Source: Acidimicrobiia bacterium
GTDB lineage: Bacteria > Actinomycetota > Acidimicrobiia > IMCC26256 > PALSA-555
Assembly: GCA_017853455.1 (NCBI GenBank)
Contig: JAFMJM010000008.1
Coordinates: 1-22,167, forward strand
Length of the DNA: 22,167 nt
Direction of reading: 5' to 3'
Shown here: positions 7,275-13,940 of the stretch, piece after piece
How positions within the stretch are numbered: the first letter of the stretch is position 1
Layout of the letters: every line of letters starts with the position of its first letter
The notes under the pieces: generated by a model
Seen by the model: only the letters and a program-made list of their open reading frames with translations
What the model was told of the DNA's origin: nothing
The model's database searches: none
Position numbers and translations under genes: made by a program

Positions 7275-7529
7275 TCAGACGGTGGCGGCGAGGCGGCGCG
7301 AGCGCATCATGCGGCGCCGCTCCCGCTCGGAGCAGCCACCCCACACGCCGTGCTCGATGCGGTGGGTCAGGGCGTACTCCAGGCACTCGGCCTTCACCGG
7401 GCACTCGGCGCACACCCGCTTGGCCCGCTCGACGCCCACCCCGTCGGAGGGGAAGAAGTCGCCCGGTGTGCTGGTGCGGCAGCTGGCCTCGTCCATCCAG
7501 GGCGGGGTCTGCAGGTCTGAGGGGGTCAT
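7275..7529 (-). CDS. WhiB-family [Fe-S] transcription factor with a fifth cysteine
   Basis: The 84-residue protein carries the Wbl cysteines C17, C40, C43 and C49 in the spacing C-x22-C-x2-C-x5-C, then HGVWGGCSERERRRMMRSRR. The GVWGG turn and basic C-terminus are diagnostic for this actinobacterial family, which holds a redox- or NO-sensitive cluster and usually binds the primary sigma factor. A fifth cysteine, C66, sits directly after GVWGG, where most members have Met, Leu or Val. I chose the ATG at 7529; an in-frame GTG at 7541 would add four residues. A more upstream TTG at 7610 would add a proline-rich, unconserved stretch. Subfamily and target genes are not clear from sequence. Confidence 0.87.
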   Translation of the reverse strand: MTPSDLQTPPWMDEASCRTSTPGDFFPSDGVGVERAKRVCAECPVKAECLEYALTHRIEHGVWGGCSERERRRMMRSRRLAATV

Positions 7530-7591
7530 CGTGTCGTCCACGTGATCCAGAACGCCCGCCGCCGGAGGGCGGTTCCCGACGGGTGGGTTTC

Positions 7592-7609
7592 TGTGCGTTT
7601 TCTTGCACA
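7592..7609. promoter_or_regulatory. Inverted repeat TGTGC-N8-GCACA upstream of second whiB-like gene
   Basis: TGTGC (7592-7596) and GCACA (7605-7609) flank an A/T-rich 8-base core, which stands out in this GC-rich DNA. It lies 63-80 bp upstream of the whiB-like start and 58 bp before the divergent small gene, so it could be an operator for either. No regulator can be named. Confidence 0.3.
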
Positions 7610-7652
7610 ACTGTGCCGTCGGTCACCCTGGGCCGCCCCGATTCGGACCTTG

Positions 7653-7658
7653 TAGGGT
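7653..7658 (+). promoter_or_regulatory. -10 element (TAGGGT), probable leaderless promoter
   Basis: TAGGGT is followed by 8 bases and the ATG at 7667. No ribosome-binding site is present between them, which suggests a leaderless or near-leaderless transcript for the small protein gene. Confidence 0.55.
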
Positions 7659-7666
7659 GACGCCCG

Positions 7667-7939
7667 ATGGACGAAGAACTCGAGTCCCTGCCGCCCGTCG
7701 GCCACGTCAAGATCGTCTACCTCGGTCCGGCGTCGCCCCACTGGGACGTCCACGCCGTGTTCGGCGACACCCGTCAGATCGACGAGTTCCGCACCCGGGT
7801 GATGGCCCGGCTGCAGCTCCTGCCGCACCACGACCCGCAGTTCCGGCGCAACCGCGAGCGGGTCAACCGCGACGCGGAGCGCGAGCGGCTCATCGTCGAG
7901 TGGGACCTCGGCTTCGAGGAGCCCGAGTCCTCCAACTGA
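7667..7939 (+). CDS. Small protein of unknown function (90 aa)
   Basis: I do not recognise this family. The 90-residue product starts MDEELESLPPVGHVKIVYLGP and is acidic at both ends. The middle (ARLQLLPHHDPQFRRNRERVNRDAERERLIVEW) is strongly basic and helix-prone. There is no signal peptide, membrane segment or cysteine. It is likely real: base composition follows the coding pattern, it has its own TAGGGT -10 element 8 nt upstream, and a strong hairpin follows its stop. It lies between a whiB-like gene (divergent) and phoU (convergent). The pattern of a few beta strands (VKIVYLGP, WDVHAVFGD) then helices might be a small alpha/beta fold. Function cannot be inferred. Confidence 0.7.
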   Translation: MDEELESLPPVGHVKIVYLGPASPHWDVHAVFGDTRQIDEFRTRVMARLQLLPHHDPQFRRNRERVNRDAERERLIVEWDLGFEEPESSN

Positions 7940-7940
7940 C

Positions 7941-7991
7941 CTGACCCGGCCGCGGCGCCGACGCCGCCGCCGCCGCGGGTGGTGGGGTCAG
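7941..7991. terminator. Bidirectional terminator-like hairpin between small gene and phoU
   Basis: An outer stem CTGACCC (7941-7947) pairs with 7985-7991. An inner 8-bp stem CCGCGGCG (7950-7957) pairs with 7971-7978. The outer right arm contains the phoU stop codon. The compact structure serves two convergent genes. Confidence 0.55.
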
Positions 7992-8704
7992 CCGATCTCG
8001 CCGGCCACCTCGGGTCGGTCGGTCTCGTGCACCGGGTACTCCCCGGTGACCATGAACACGACCCGCTCGGCGATCGTCACCGCGTGGTCGGCGATGCGCT
8101 CGTAGTGGCGGCCGACGAGGGAGATCTGCACGGCCTGCTGGACCGTCGCCTCGTCGGCGGGGGCCAGGGAGAGCACGTAGCGGAACAGGCTCTTGGTCAG
8201 CTCGTCCATGGCGTCGTCCATGTCGGCGAGCGCCCGTGCCCACGACGGATCGGTGTCGGCGTAGGCGTCGAGGGCCAGGCGGGTCTGGTTGGTCGCTTGG
8301 CGACCCATCTGGTCGATGATCCCCCGGACCTTGGGGTCGAGGGCGTTGGGGTAGAGGCGCCGGGTGGTCTTCGAGATGTTGACGGCCAGGTCGGCCGACC
8401 GCTCGAGCTCGTGCGCGATGCGCAGGGTGGCGAGGATCGTACGCAGGTCGGTGGCCATCGGCTGCTGACGGGCCAGCAGGGCGAAGCAGTGGTCCTCGAC
8501 CTCGTGGGTGAGGTCGTCGATCAGGTCGTCGTTGCGGATGGCCTCGGCGGCCAGGGCGAGGTCGCCGTCGAGGAGCGCCTGGGTGCAGGCGGCGATCTGC
8601 TCGTTGGCGAGGGCGCCGAGCCGGATGACCGTGGCCCGCAGGTCGTCGAGGTGCTCGTGGAAGCTCTTGCGGGTCGTCGTGTCGATCGTGCCGTCGGTGG
8701 CCAC
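7988..8704 (-). CDS. phoU: Phosphate signalling protein PhoU
   Basis: PhoU links the phosphate state of the Pst transporter to the sensor kinase and dampens uptake when phosphate is plentiful. The 238-residue protein shows the two-repeat PhoU helical-bundle plan. The first repeat begins SFHEHLDDLRATVIRLGALANEQI and carries RTILATLRIAHELERSADLAVNISKTTRR; the second ends in QISLVGRHYERIADHAVTIAERVVFMVTGE. The E-R-x-A-D metal-binding signature is thus present twice. The GTG at 8704 is preferred because GGAGG lies 6 nt upstream; an ATG at 8728 is the alternative and gives eight more residues. The gene is divergent from pstS across a shared 202-bp control region. Confidence 0.95.
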   Translation of the reverse strand: MATDGTIDTTTRKSFHEHLDDLRATVIRLGALANEQIAACTQALLDGDLALAAEAIRNDDLIDDLTHEVEDHCFALLARQQPMATDLRTILATLRIAHELERSADLAVNISKTTRRLYPNALDPKVRGIIDQMGRQATNQTRLALDAYADTDPSWARALADMDDAMDELTKSLFRYVLSLAPADEATVQQAVQISLVGRHYERIADHAVTIAERVVFMVTGEYPVHETDRPEVAGEIG

Positions 8705-8797
8705 CGGGGTCCTCCTCGTCAGCGGCATGGGGGTGCGGGCACCAGTCTGGCTGCTCGGAGAGCCCCGGGTGCCCGGGCGGACGGGCCGGCAACGAAG

Positions 8798-8830
8798 GTT
8801 CCGATGCTGTTTACCTTCCGTCCACCTCGT
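8798..8830 (+). promoter_or_regulatory. Putative PHO box (three 11-nt direct repeats) upstream of pstS
   Basis: Three consecutive 11-nt units start GTTCCGATGCT (8798), GTTTACCTTCC (8809) and GTCCACCTCGT (8820). The second and third closely follow the actinobacterial PhoP direct-repeat unit (GTTCACC plus four bases), while the first keeps only GTTC. The site ends 27 bp before the -10 element TAGGTT, suitable for an activator near the -35 position. The regulator gene at 13937-14638 is the obvious candidate to bind it. The consensus is recalled from Streptomyces work and I could not score it. Confidence 0.6.
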
Positions 8831-8840
8831 CGCCGGACGC

Positions 8841-8863
8841 CGGACGCCTGGCGTCCGTAGGTT
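8841..8863 (+). promoter_or_regulatory. pstS promoter: inverted repeat plus -10 TAGGTT
   Basis: A perfect inverted repeat CGGACGC-CTG-GCGTCCG (8841-8857) directly abuts the -10 hexamer TAGGTT (8858-8863). Transcription should begin near 8870. An in-frame GTG at 8871 and a Shine-Dalgarno-led ATG at 8907 both follow. The inverted repeat overlaps the core promoter, where a bound repressor would block polymerase. Confidence 0.5.
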
Positions 8864-8906
8864 GCCCCCCGTGAACCCGACCATCCACCAGGAGGCTCGT
8901 CAGAGC

Positions 8907-9971
8907 ATGCAACGTCACCGTTTCGCCCGGATCGCCGCCGCGGCCGTCGCCGCGGTCGGTGTCCTCACCGCCGTCGGCGCGGCCCCGGCGGGTGCCGCCA
9001 AGGCCAAGCCGCTCGCCGCCGCCACCATCAACGGCTCCGGTGCGACGTTCCCCCAGGGCTACTACGACGCCTGCCGGGAGACGTTCAAGAAGGAGCAGCC
9101 CAACCTGACCGTCAACTACCCGAACCCGGGTGGAGGCTCGGGCAAGGGCCGTCAGGAGTTCGCCGACCAGGTCACCCAGTGGGGCGCCTCCGACGCTCCC
9201 TACCCGGCAGCCGACCTCGCCAAAGTCAAGGGCGGCTCGTTCCTCTACATCCCGACGGTGACCGCGCCGATCACGGTGTCGTTCAACGTGTCGGGGGTCA
9301 AGAAGCTCAACCTCGACGCCGCCACCATCGCCAAGCTGTTCCAGGGTGACATCACCGCCTGGAACGACCCGGCGATCGCCGCCCTCAACAAGGGCGTGAA
9401 GCTGCCGGCGACCAAGGTGACCATCGCCCGCCGCTCCGACTCGTCGGGCACCACCCAGAACTTCACCGGCTACCTGACGAAGGCCGCCGGCTCGGTCTGG
9501 AAGCTCGGCACGGGCTCGACCGTCACCTGGCCGGAAGGCAGCCAGGGCGGCGCCGGCAACCCGGGCGTCTCGGCGATCATCAAGGCGACCGACGGTGCCG
9601 TGGGCTACGTCGACTTCTCCGACGCCGTGGCGACCGGTCTGACCTACGCCTCGGTGTCGAACTCCACCGGCAAGTACATCGCCCCGACGGTGGCGGCAGC
9701 CACGGCGGCGCTCGAGGGCGTCACCCTGTCGGCCGACGGTCTCTACGACCCGCTGAACTCGCCGAACGCCAAGGCCTACCCGATCACCGCCCCGACCTGG
9801 CTGCTGGTCTACACCAAGTACGCCGACGCCAACGTCTCGGCGGCGGTCAAGGCCTGGGCCGAGCACCTCATCGGTGACTGCCAGGCGACGGCGGCGTCCA
9901 TCGACTACGCCAAGCTGCCCAAGGCCTGGGTCACCCAGACCAAGGCCCGCCTGGCCCAGATCGGCTCGTAG
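8907..9971 (+). CDS. pstS: Phosphate ABC transporter substrate-binding protein PstS
   Basis: PstS captures inorganic phosphate outside the membrane for PstCAB. From the ATG at 8907 the 354-residue protein has a Sec signal peptide (RHRFAR, an Ala/Val-rich core, cut near residue 30 after PAGA). The mature protein shows GSGATFP (43-49), GASDAPYP and the phosphate-contacting RSDSSGTT (176-183; RSDGSGTT in many relatives). SAIIKATDGAVGYVDFSDA and the C-terminal PTWLLVYTKY also fit. No lipobox cysteine follows the signal, so membrane anchoring is not evident. AGGAGG (8890-8895) is 11 nt before the ATG. An in-frame GTG at 8871, 7 nt after the -10 box, could start a form 12 residues longer. First gene of the phosphate operon. 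Confidence 0.95.
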   Translation: MQRHRFARIAAAAVAAVGVLTAVGAAPAGAAKAKPLAAATINGSGATFPQGYYDACRETFKKEQPNLTVNYPNPGGGSGKGRQEFADQVTQWGASDAPYPAADLAKVKGGSFLYIPTVTAPITVSFNVSGVKKLNLDAATIAKLFQGDITAWNDPAIAALNKGVKLPATKVTIARRSDSSGTTQNFTGYLTKAAGSVWKLGTGSTVTWPEGSQGGAGNPGVSAIIKATDGAVGYVDFSDAVATGLTYASVSNSTGKYIAPTVAAATAALEGVTLSADGLYDPLNSPNAKAYPITAPTWLLVYTKYADANVSAAVKAWAEHLIGDCQATAASIDYAKLPKAWVTQTKARLAQIGS

Positions 9972-9989
9972 GGCCCCCACGTCACGGCG

Positions 9990-10021
9990 GGAGGGGCGGG
10001 CCTTGGTCGGCCCGCCCCTCC
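9990..10021 (+). terminator. Strong hairpin between pstS and pstC (attenuator or mRNA stabiliser)
   Basis: Bases 9990-10002 (GGAGGGGCGGGCC) form a perfect 13-bp stem with 10009-10021 around a TTGGTC loop, 18 bp past the pstS stop. With no U-tract and the membrane genes following immediately, it probably limits read-through or stabilises pstS mRNA. Either effect gives more binding protein than permease. Confidence 0.7.
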
Positions 10022-10040
10022 ACGCCATGATCCAGCTCCC

Positions 10041-11042
10041 ATGACCTCTCTGCTCGAACCACCGAACCAGGTCTCCCCCGACGCTCCCCGCCCCCTCGTG
10101 GGCGGGGAGCGTCCGCCCGGCTTCATCGCCGACCGGGCCTTCCGCATCGTGGCGGTCGCCGCCGGCGTGCTGGTCCTGCTCGTCCTCGCGCTCATCGTCT
10201 ACGCCACGGTCAGCAAGTCGGCCGACTGGTTCTCGAGCGAGGGGGTGGGTGGCGTTCTCTCGACCACCTGGGAGCCCTCGACCGGGCACTTCGGCGCCGG
10301 GGCGCTCATCCTGATGACCCTGATCGTCGCCGCGGTCGCGCTCGTGATCGCGGTCCCGATCAGCATCGGCATCGCGCTCTTCGTCACCGAGATCGCGCCC
10401 CGCCGGGCCCGCCTGCCGATCGTCTTCGTGATCGACCTGCTCGCCGCGATCCCGTCGGTGGTGTTCGGTCTCTGGATGCTCCGCCAGCTCGCCGGCCCCC
10501 TCGCCGACGTCTACGGGAGCGTGCACGACGCCGTCGGTGGCGTTCCGCTGCTCGGTGATCTGTTCGGCGACCCGAGCGCCTCGGGGCTGGCGCTGATGAC
10601 CGCCGGGCTCGTCGTCGGGATCATGATCACGCCGATCATCACCGCCATCACCCGCGAGATCTTCGCCACCACCCCGGTCGCCCAGAAGGAGGCGACCCTG
10701 GCGATGGGCGCCACCCGCTGGGAGATGATCCGCGGCGCCATGTTCCCCCACGCCCGCAGCGGCGTCGTCGCCGCGGTGATCATCGGGTTCGGGCGGGCGG
10801 TCGGCGAGACCATCGCGGTCGCGCTGGTGGTCGGCTCGTCACAGAAGCTCTCCGCCAACCTGCTCGGGCCCGGTGACACCATGGCCGGCATCATCGCCAA
10901 CCAGTTCGGCGAGGCCGCCGGGGTCCAGCGCTCGGCGCTCATCGGGCTCGGCGTGGTGCTGCTCGTGCTCACCATCGTCGTCGGGGCCTTCGCCCGTTGG
11001 GTCATCCGGCGCTCGAACCGGCGGATGGGGTTGGCGGCGTGA
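10041..11042 (+). CDS. pstC: Phosphate ABC transporter permease PstC
   Basis: One of two membrane subunits of the phosphate importer. The 333-residue protein has a first membrane helix at about 34-57 (FRIVAVAAGVLVLLVLALIVYATV) and then several further helices. They include LILMTLIVAAVALVIAVPISIGIALFV, IVFVIDLLAAIPSVVFGLWML and a last helix ALIGLGVVLLVLTIVVGAFARWV. The cytoplasmic EAA-type loop that contacts PstB reads AQKEATLAMGATRWEMIRGAMFPHARSGVVAAVIIGFGRAVGET. The ATG at 10041 has no strong ribosome-binding site, and the pstS hairpin ends 19 bp before it. Its stop overlaps the pstA GTG by 4 bp, implying coupled translation. Confidence 0.95.
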   Translation: MTSLLEPPNQVSPDAPRPLVGGERPPGFIADRAFRIVAVAAGVLVLLVLALIVYATVSKSADWFSSEGVGGVLSTTWEPSTGHFGAGALILMTLIVAAVALVIAVPISIGIALFVTEIAPRRARLPIVFVIDLLAAIPSVVFGLWMLRQLAGPLADVYGSVHDAVGGVPLLGDLFGDPSASGLALMTAGLVVGIMITPIITAITREIFATTPVAQKEATLAMGATRWEMIRGAMFPHARSGVVAAVIIGFGRAVGETIAVALVVGSSQKLSANLLGPGDTMAGIIANQFGEAAGVQRSALIGLGVVLLVLTIVVGAFARWVIRRSNRRMGLAA

Positions 11043-11956
11043 GCGCCGTCCCGACCACCGTGGCGGCTCCCGGGGCTTCGATCCTGCGCCCGCGGCGCGG
11101 CACCGGCGCCCGTCGGTTCCGCAGTGGCCTGGCGACCACGCTGATCGTGCTCGCGTTCGTCGTGGCGCTGGTCCCGCTCGTGGCGGTGGTCTGGTACGTC
11201 ACGAAGCAGGGTCTGAAGGTGTTCTCGTGGACGTTCCTCACCACCGATCTGCCCTTCAGCACCCGCAGCGTCGAGGGGGGGATGGGGCCGGCGGTCGTCG
11301 GCACGATCGTCATCACCCTCGGTGCGACCGCCATGGCCGTGCCGCTCGGCGTCCTCGGAGGCATCTACCTCAACGAGTACGGCGGGCGCAGCCGGTTCGC
11401 GTCGCTGGTGCGGTTCCTCTCCGAGGTCCTCACCGGCGTGCCCTCCATCGTGATGGGGCTGTTCGTCTACACGTTCTGGGTCCTGCGGGTGAAGGAGCAG
11501 ACCGGGTTCGCCGGCGCGCTCGCCCTGGCCTGCCTGATGCTGCCGGTCGTCATCCGCACCTCCGAGGAGATGTTGCGCCTGGTGCCCCACGAGCTGCGGG
11601 AGGGCAGCCTGGCCCTCGGGAGCCGGCAGTCGCGCACCATCCGCACCGTCGTGCTGCCCCACGCCGCCCCGGGGATCGTGAGCGGGTCGCTGTTGGCGGT
11701 GGCCCGCGCCGCCGGTGAGACGGCGCCGCTGCTCTTCACCATCGGGGCGATCCAGACCGCCAACTGGAGCCTGTTCTCCGGGACCAACACCGCCCTGTCG
11801 ACCCAGATCTTCGGGAACGCCAACTCGCCCTTCCTCCCGGCCCAGGACCGGGCGTTCGGGGCGGCGTTCACCCTCATCCTGATCGTCTTCGTCGCCACCG
11901 CCCTGGCCCGGGTGGTGACGATCCTGTACACCCGCCGGACGTCGGGAGCGTCGTGA
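11039..11956 (+). CDS. pstA: Phosphate ABC transporter permease PstA
   Basis: Second membrane subunit of the phosphate importer, 305 residues. After a basic N-terminus comes the first helix (LATTLIVLAFVVALVPLVAVVWYV). The family motifs follow: GGMGPAVVGTIVITLGATAMAVPLGVLGGIYLNEYGG, FLSEVLTGVPSIVMGLFVYTFWV, and the EAA loop LREGSLALGSRQSRTIRTVVLPHAAPGIVSGSLLAVARAAGETAPLLF. The start is the GTG at 11039 in a GTGA overlap with pstC; the frame is open a little further upstream, but that part is antisense-like PstC coding sequence read in another frame. It ends 14 bp before the preferred pstB start. Confidence 0.95.
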   Translation: MSAVPTTVAAPGASILRPRRGTGARRFRSGLATTLIVLAFVVALVPLVAVVWYVTKQGLKVFSWTFLTTDLPFSTRSVEGGMGPAVVGTIVITLGATAMAVPLGVLGGIYLNEYGGRSRFASLVRFLSEVLTGVPSIVMGLFVYTFWVLRVKEQTGFAGALALACLMLPVVIRTSEEMLRLVPHELREGSLALGSRQSRTIRTVVLPHAAPGIVSGSLLAVARAAGETAPLLFTIGAIQTANWSLFSGTNTALSTQIFGNANSPFLPAQDRAFGAAFTLILIVFVATALARVVTILYTRRTSGAS

Positions 11957-11970
11957 ACCCGGAGGAACCC

Positions 11971-12858
11971 GTGACCGACATGATGGCTGCCACCCCGGCC
12001 GAAACTACGATCGCCGACGTGACCGATCCCGGGCCGGGCGACTCCTCCGTTCCGCCCGAGCCGACCGGACCCGTCCGCGAGAACGTCTTCGTCCTCGACG
12101 GGGTGGAGGTCCGCTACAGCGGCGTTCGGGCCGTCACCGGGGTCGACCTCGACATCGCCCGCAACGAGATCACCGCCTTCATCGGCCCGTCGGGCTGCGG
12201 CAAGACCACGGTGCTGCGGAGTCTCAACCGCATGCACGACCTCACCCGCGGGGCCGAGGTGCTCGGCTCCATCACCTACCACGGTGAGAACCTCTACGGC
12301 CCCAAGGTCGACCCGGCCGAGGTGCGTCGGCGGATCGGGATGGTCTTCCAGAAGCCCAACCCGTTCCCGAAGTCGATCTACGACAACATCGCCTACGGGC
12401 CCCGCATCAACGGCACCCGCAAGCGGGCGGTGCTCGACGACATCGTCGAGCACGCCCTGACGCGCGCCGCCCTCTGGGGCGAGGTCAAGGACAAGCTCAA
12501 GTCGAGTGCCCTGTCGTTGTCGGGCGGTCAGGCCCAGCGCCTGTGCATCGCCCGGTCGCTGGCGGTCGAGCCCGACGTGCTGCTCATGGACGAGCCCTGC
12601 TCGGCCCTCGACCCGATCGCCACGGCGCGGATCGAGGACCTCATGGAGGAGCTCAAGGAAGACCTCACCATCGTGATCGTCACCCACAACATGCAGCAGG
12701 CCGCCCGCGTGTCGGACCGCACGGCCTTCTACACCGCCGAGGCCGACGAGCACGGTCGGCGGGTGGGTCGCCTGGTCGAGTACGACGTCACCGAGACGAT
12801 CTTCACGAAGCCGTCCGACCCGCGGACGGAGGGCTACATCACCGGGAGGTTCGGGTGA
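11971..12858 (+). CDS. pstB: Phosphate ABC transporter ATP-binding protein PstB
   Basis: The ATPase subunit that powers phosphate import. The 295 residues contain Walker A GPSGCGKTT (72-80), the PstB-typical MVFQKPNPFPKSIYDNIAYGPRING, the signature LSGGQAQRLCIAR (from L183) and Walker B LLMDEPCSALDP with catalytic E208. The H-loop lies in VIVTHNMQQAARVSDRTAFY. An unusually long N-terminal extension of about 35 residues, rich in Pro, Asp and Thr, precedes the ATPase fold. The GTG at 11971 is chosen because GGAGG lies 5 nt before it. A GTG at 11953, overlapping the pstA stop, is in frame and would add six residues. The stop overlaps the kinase GTG by 4 bp. Confidence 0.95.
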   Translation: MTDMMAATPAETTIADVTDPGPGDSSVPPEPTGPVRENVFVLDGVEVRYSGVRAVTGVDLDIARNEITAFIGPSGCGKTTVLRSLNRMHDLTRGAEVLGSITYHGENLYGPKVDPAEVRRRIGMVFQKPNPFPKSIYDNIAYGPRINGTRKRAVLDDIVEHALTRAALWGEVKDKLKSSALSLSGGQAQRLCIARSLAVEPDVLLMDEPCSALDPIATARIEDLMEELKEDLTIVIVTHNMQQAARVSDRTAFYTAEADEHGRRVGRLVEYDVTETIFTKPSDPRTEGYITGRFG

Positions 12859-13940
12859 AGCTCTGGCCGTCGACCCACGAGGACCTCGGCCCGGCCCTCG
12901 AGGAGTACCGCGCCCTCGCCCTCGACGCCACCGCCGACCGCGAGCGGGTGGCCCTGGCCGTCGCCTCGGCCGACGTCGGCATCGTCGTCGTCGACGCCCA
13001 GGGGCGCGAGGTCGTCCGCAGCCTCGGGGCCGAGCGCTTCCGGGCTGCCCGCCACGCCGACGCGCTGGCCCACGAGGTCATCGAGCGCCTGCTCCGGGGT
13101 GCCCTCGCCGGCGAGGAGGCCGAGGAGGAGCTCTCCCTGTTCGGCCCGCCGCGCGAGACGCTGGTCGTCCTGGGAGTGCCGTTGCGCAACACCTCGATGG
13201 AGATCGTCGGTGCCGCCGCGTACGTCCGCGACATCACCGAGCTGCGCCGGGTCGAGAGCGTGCGGCGCGACTTCGTCGCCAACGTGAGTCACGAGCTCAA
13301 GACCCCGATCGGCGCCATGGCGTTGCTCGCCGAGACCTTCCAGGCCACCGACGACCTCGAGGTCGGGCGGCGGCTCGCGGCCCAGCTGCACCGGGAGGCC
13401 GAACGCCTCGCCCGCATCGTCGACGACCTGCTCGACCTCAGTGAGGTCGAGGCCCATCAGCGCACCGCACGCGACCGGGTCCCGGTGGCGCGGGTGGTCG
13501 CCGAGGCCGTGGACCGGGTGCGGCCACACGCGCTCGCCCGCGACATCCCGTTGGCCGTGGCCGACGACGGTGGTGACGAGGTCGTCCTGGGCGACGTTCG
13601 CCAGCTCGTCGGCGCGCTGACCAACCTGCTCGACAACGCGGTCAAGTACTCCGATGCCGGCGAGGTGGTCGAGGTCGGGGTGACCGTGGGTGAGGACCGG
13701 CTGGTGATCGGAGTCCGCGACCACGGCATCGGGATCCCGTCGCGTGACCTCGAGCGGATCTTCGAACGCTTCTACCGGGTCGATCCGGCGCGCAGTCGGG
13801 CCACCGGTGGGACGGGCCTCGGGCTGGCCATCGTTCGTCACGTCGCCCAGGCGCACGGTGGCGAGGTCACGGTCGAGTCCATCGAGGGACAGGGATCGGT
13901 CTTCCGCCTGTCGTTGCCCCGGGTGGTCGAGGGCCCATGA
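12855..13940 (+). CDS. PhoR/SenX3-like sensor histidine kinase without visible membrane segments
   Basis: Histidine kinase of the phosphate two-component system, 361 residues. Residues about 40-130 form a PAS-like domain (VASADVGIVVVDAQGREVVRS, then LGVPLRNTSMEIVGAAAYVRDITELRRVE). The DHp domain has the phosphorylated H146 in NVSHELKTP. The ATPase domain shows the N box (ALTNLLDNAVKYS), G1 (VRDHGIGIP), F (RIFERFYRVD) and G2 (GGTGLGLAIVRHVAQAHGG). SenX3 and PhoR normally have N-terminal membrane helices, but none is visible here, so a cytosolic kinase is inferred. GGAGG 5 nt before the GTG at 12855, plus the 4-bp overlap with pstB, make a missed upstream start unlikely. It overlaps the regulator gene by 4 bp (ATGA). 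Confidence 0.93.
   Translation: MKLWPSTHEDLGPALEEYRALALDATADRERVALAVASADVGIVVVDAQGREVVRSLGAERFRAARHADALAHEVIERLLRGALAGEEAEEELSLFGPPRETLVVLGVPLRNTSMEIVGAAAYVRDITELRRVESVRRDFVANVSHELKTPIGAMALLAETFQATDDLEVGRRLAAQLHREAERLARIVDDLLDLSEVEAHQRTARDRVPVARVVAEAVDRVRPHALARDIPLAVADDGGDEVVLGDVRQLVGALTNLLDNAVKYSDAGEVVEVGVTVGEDRLVIGVRDHGIGIPSRDLERIFERFYRVDPARSRATGGTGLGLAIVRHVAQAHGGEVTVESIEGQGSVFRLSLPRVVEGP

Noticed and set aside
7530..7610. An N-terminal extension of the second whiB-like gene from a TTG at 7610
   Set aside because: The added residues are proline-rich and unlike Wbl N-termini, and they cover an inverted repeat that looks regulatory.
8811..10751. A 646-codon minus-strand frame opposite pstS and pstC
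   Set aside because: The translation is low-complexity Gly/Arg/Asp-rich, as expected for the shadow of well-supported genes.
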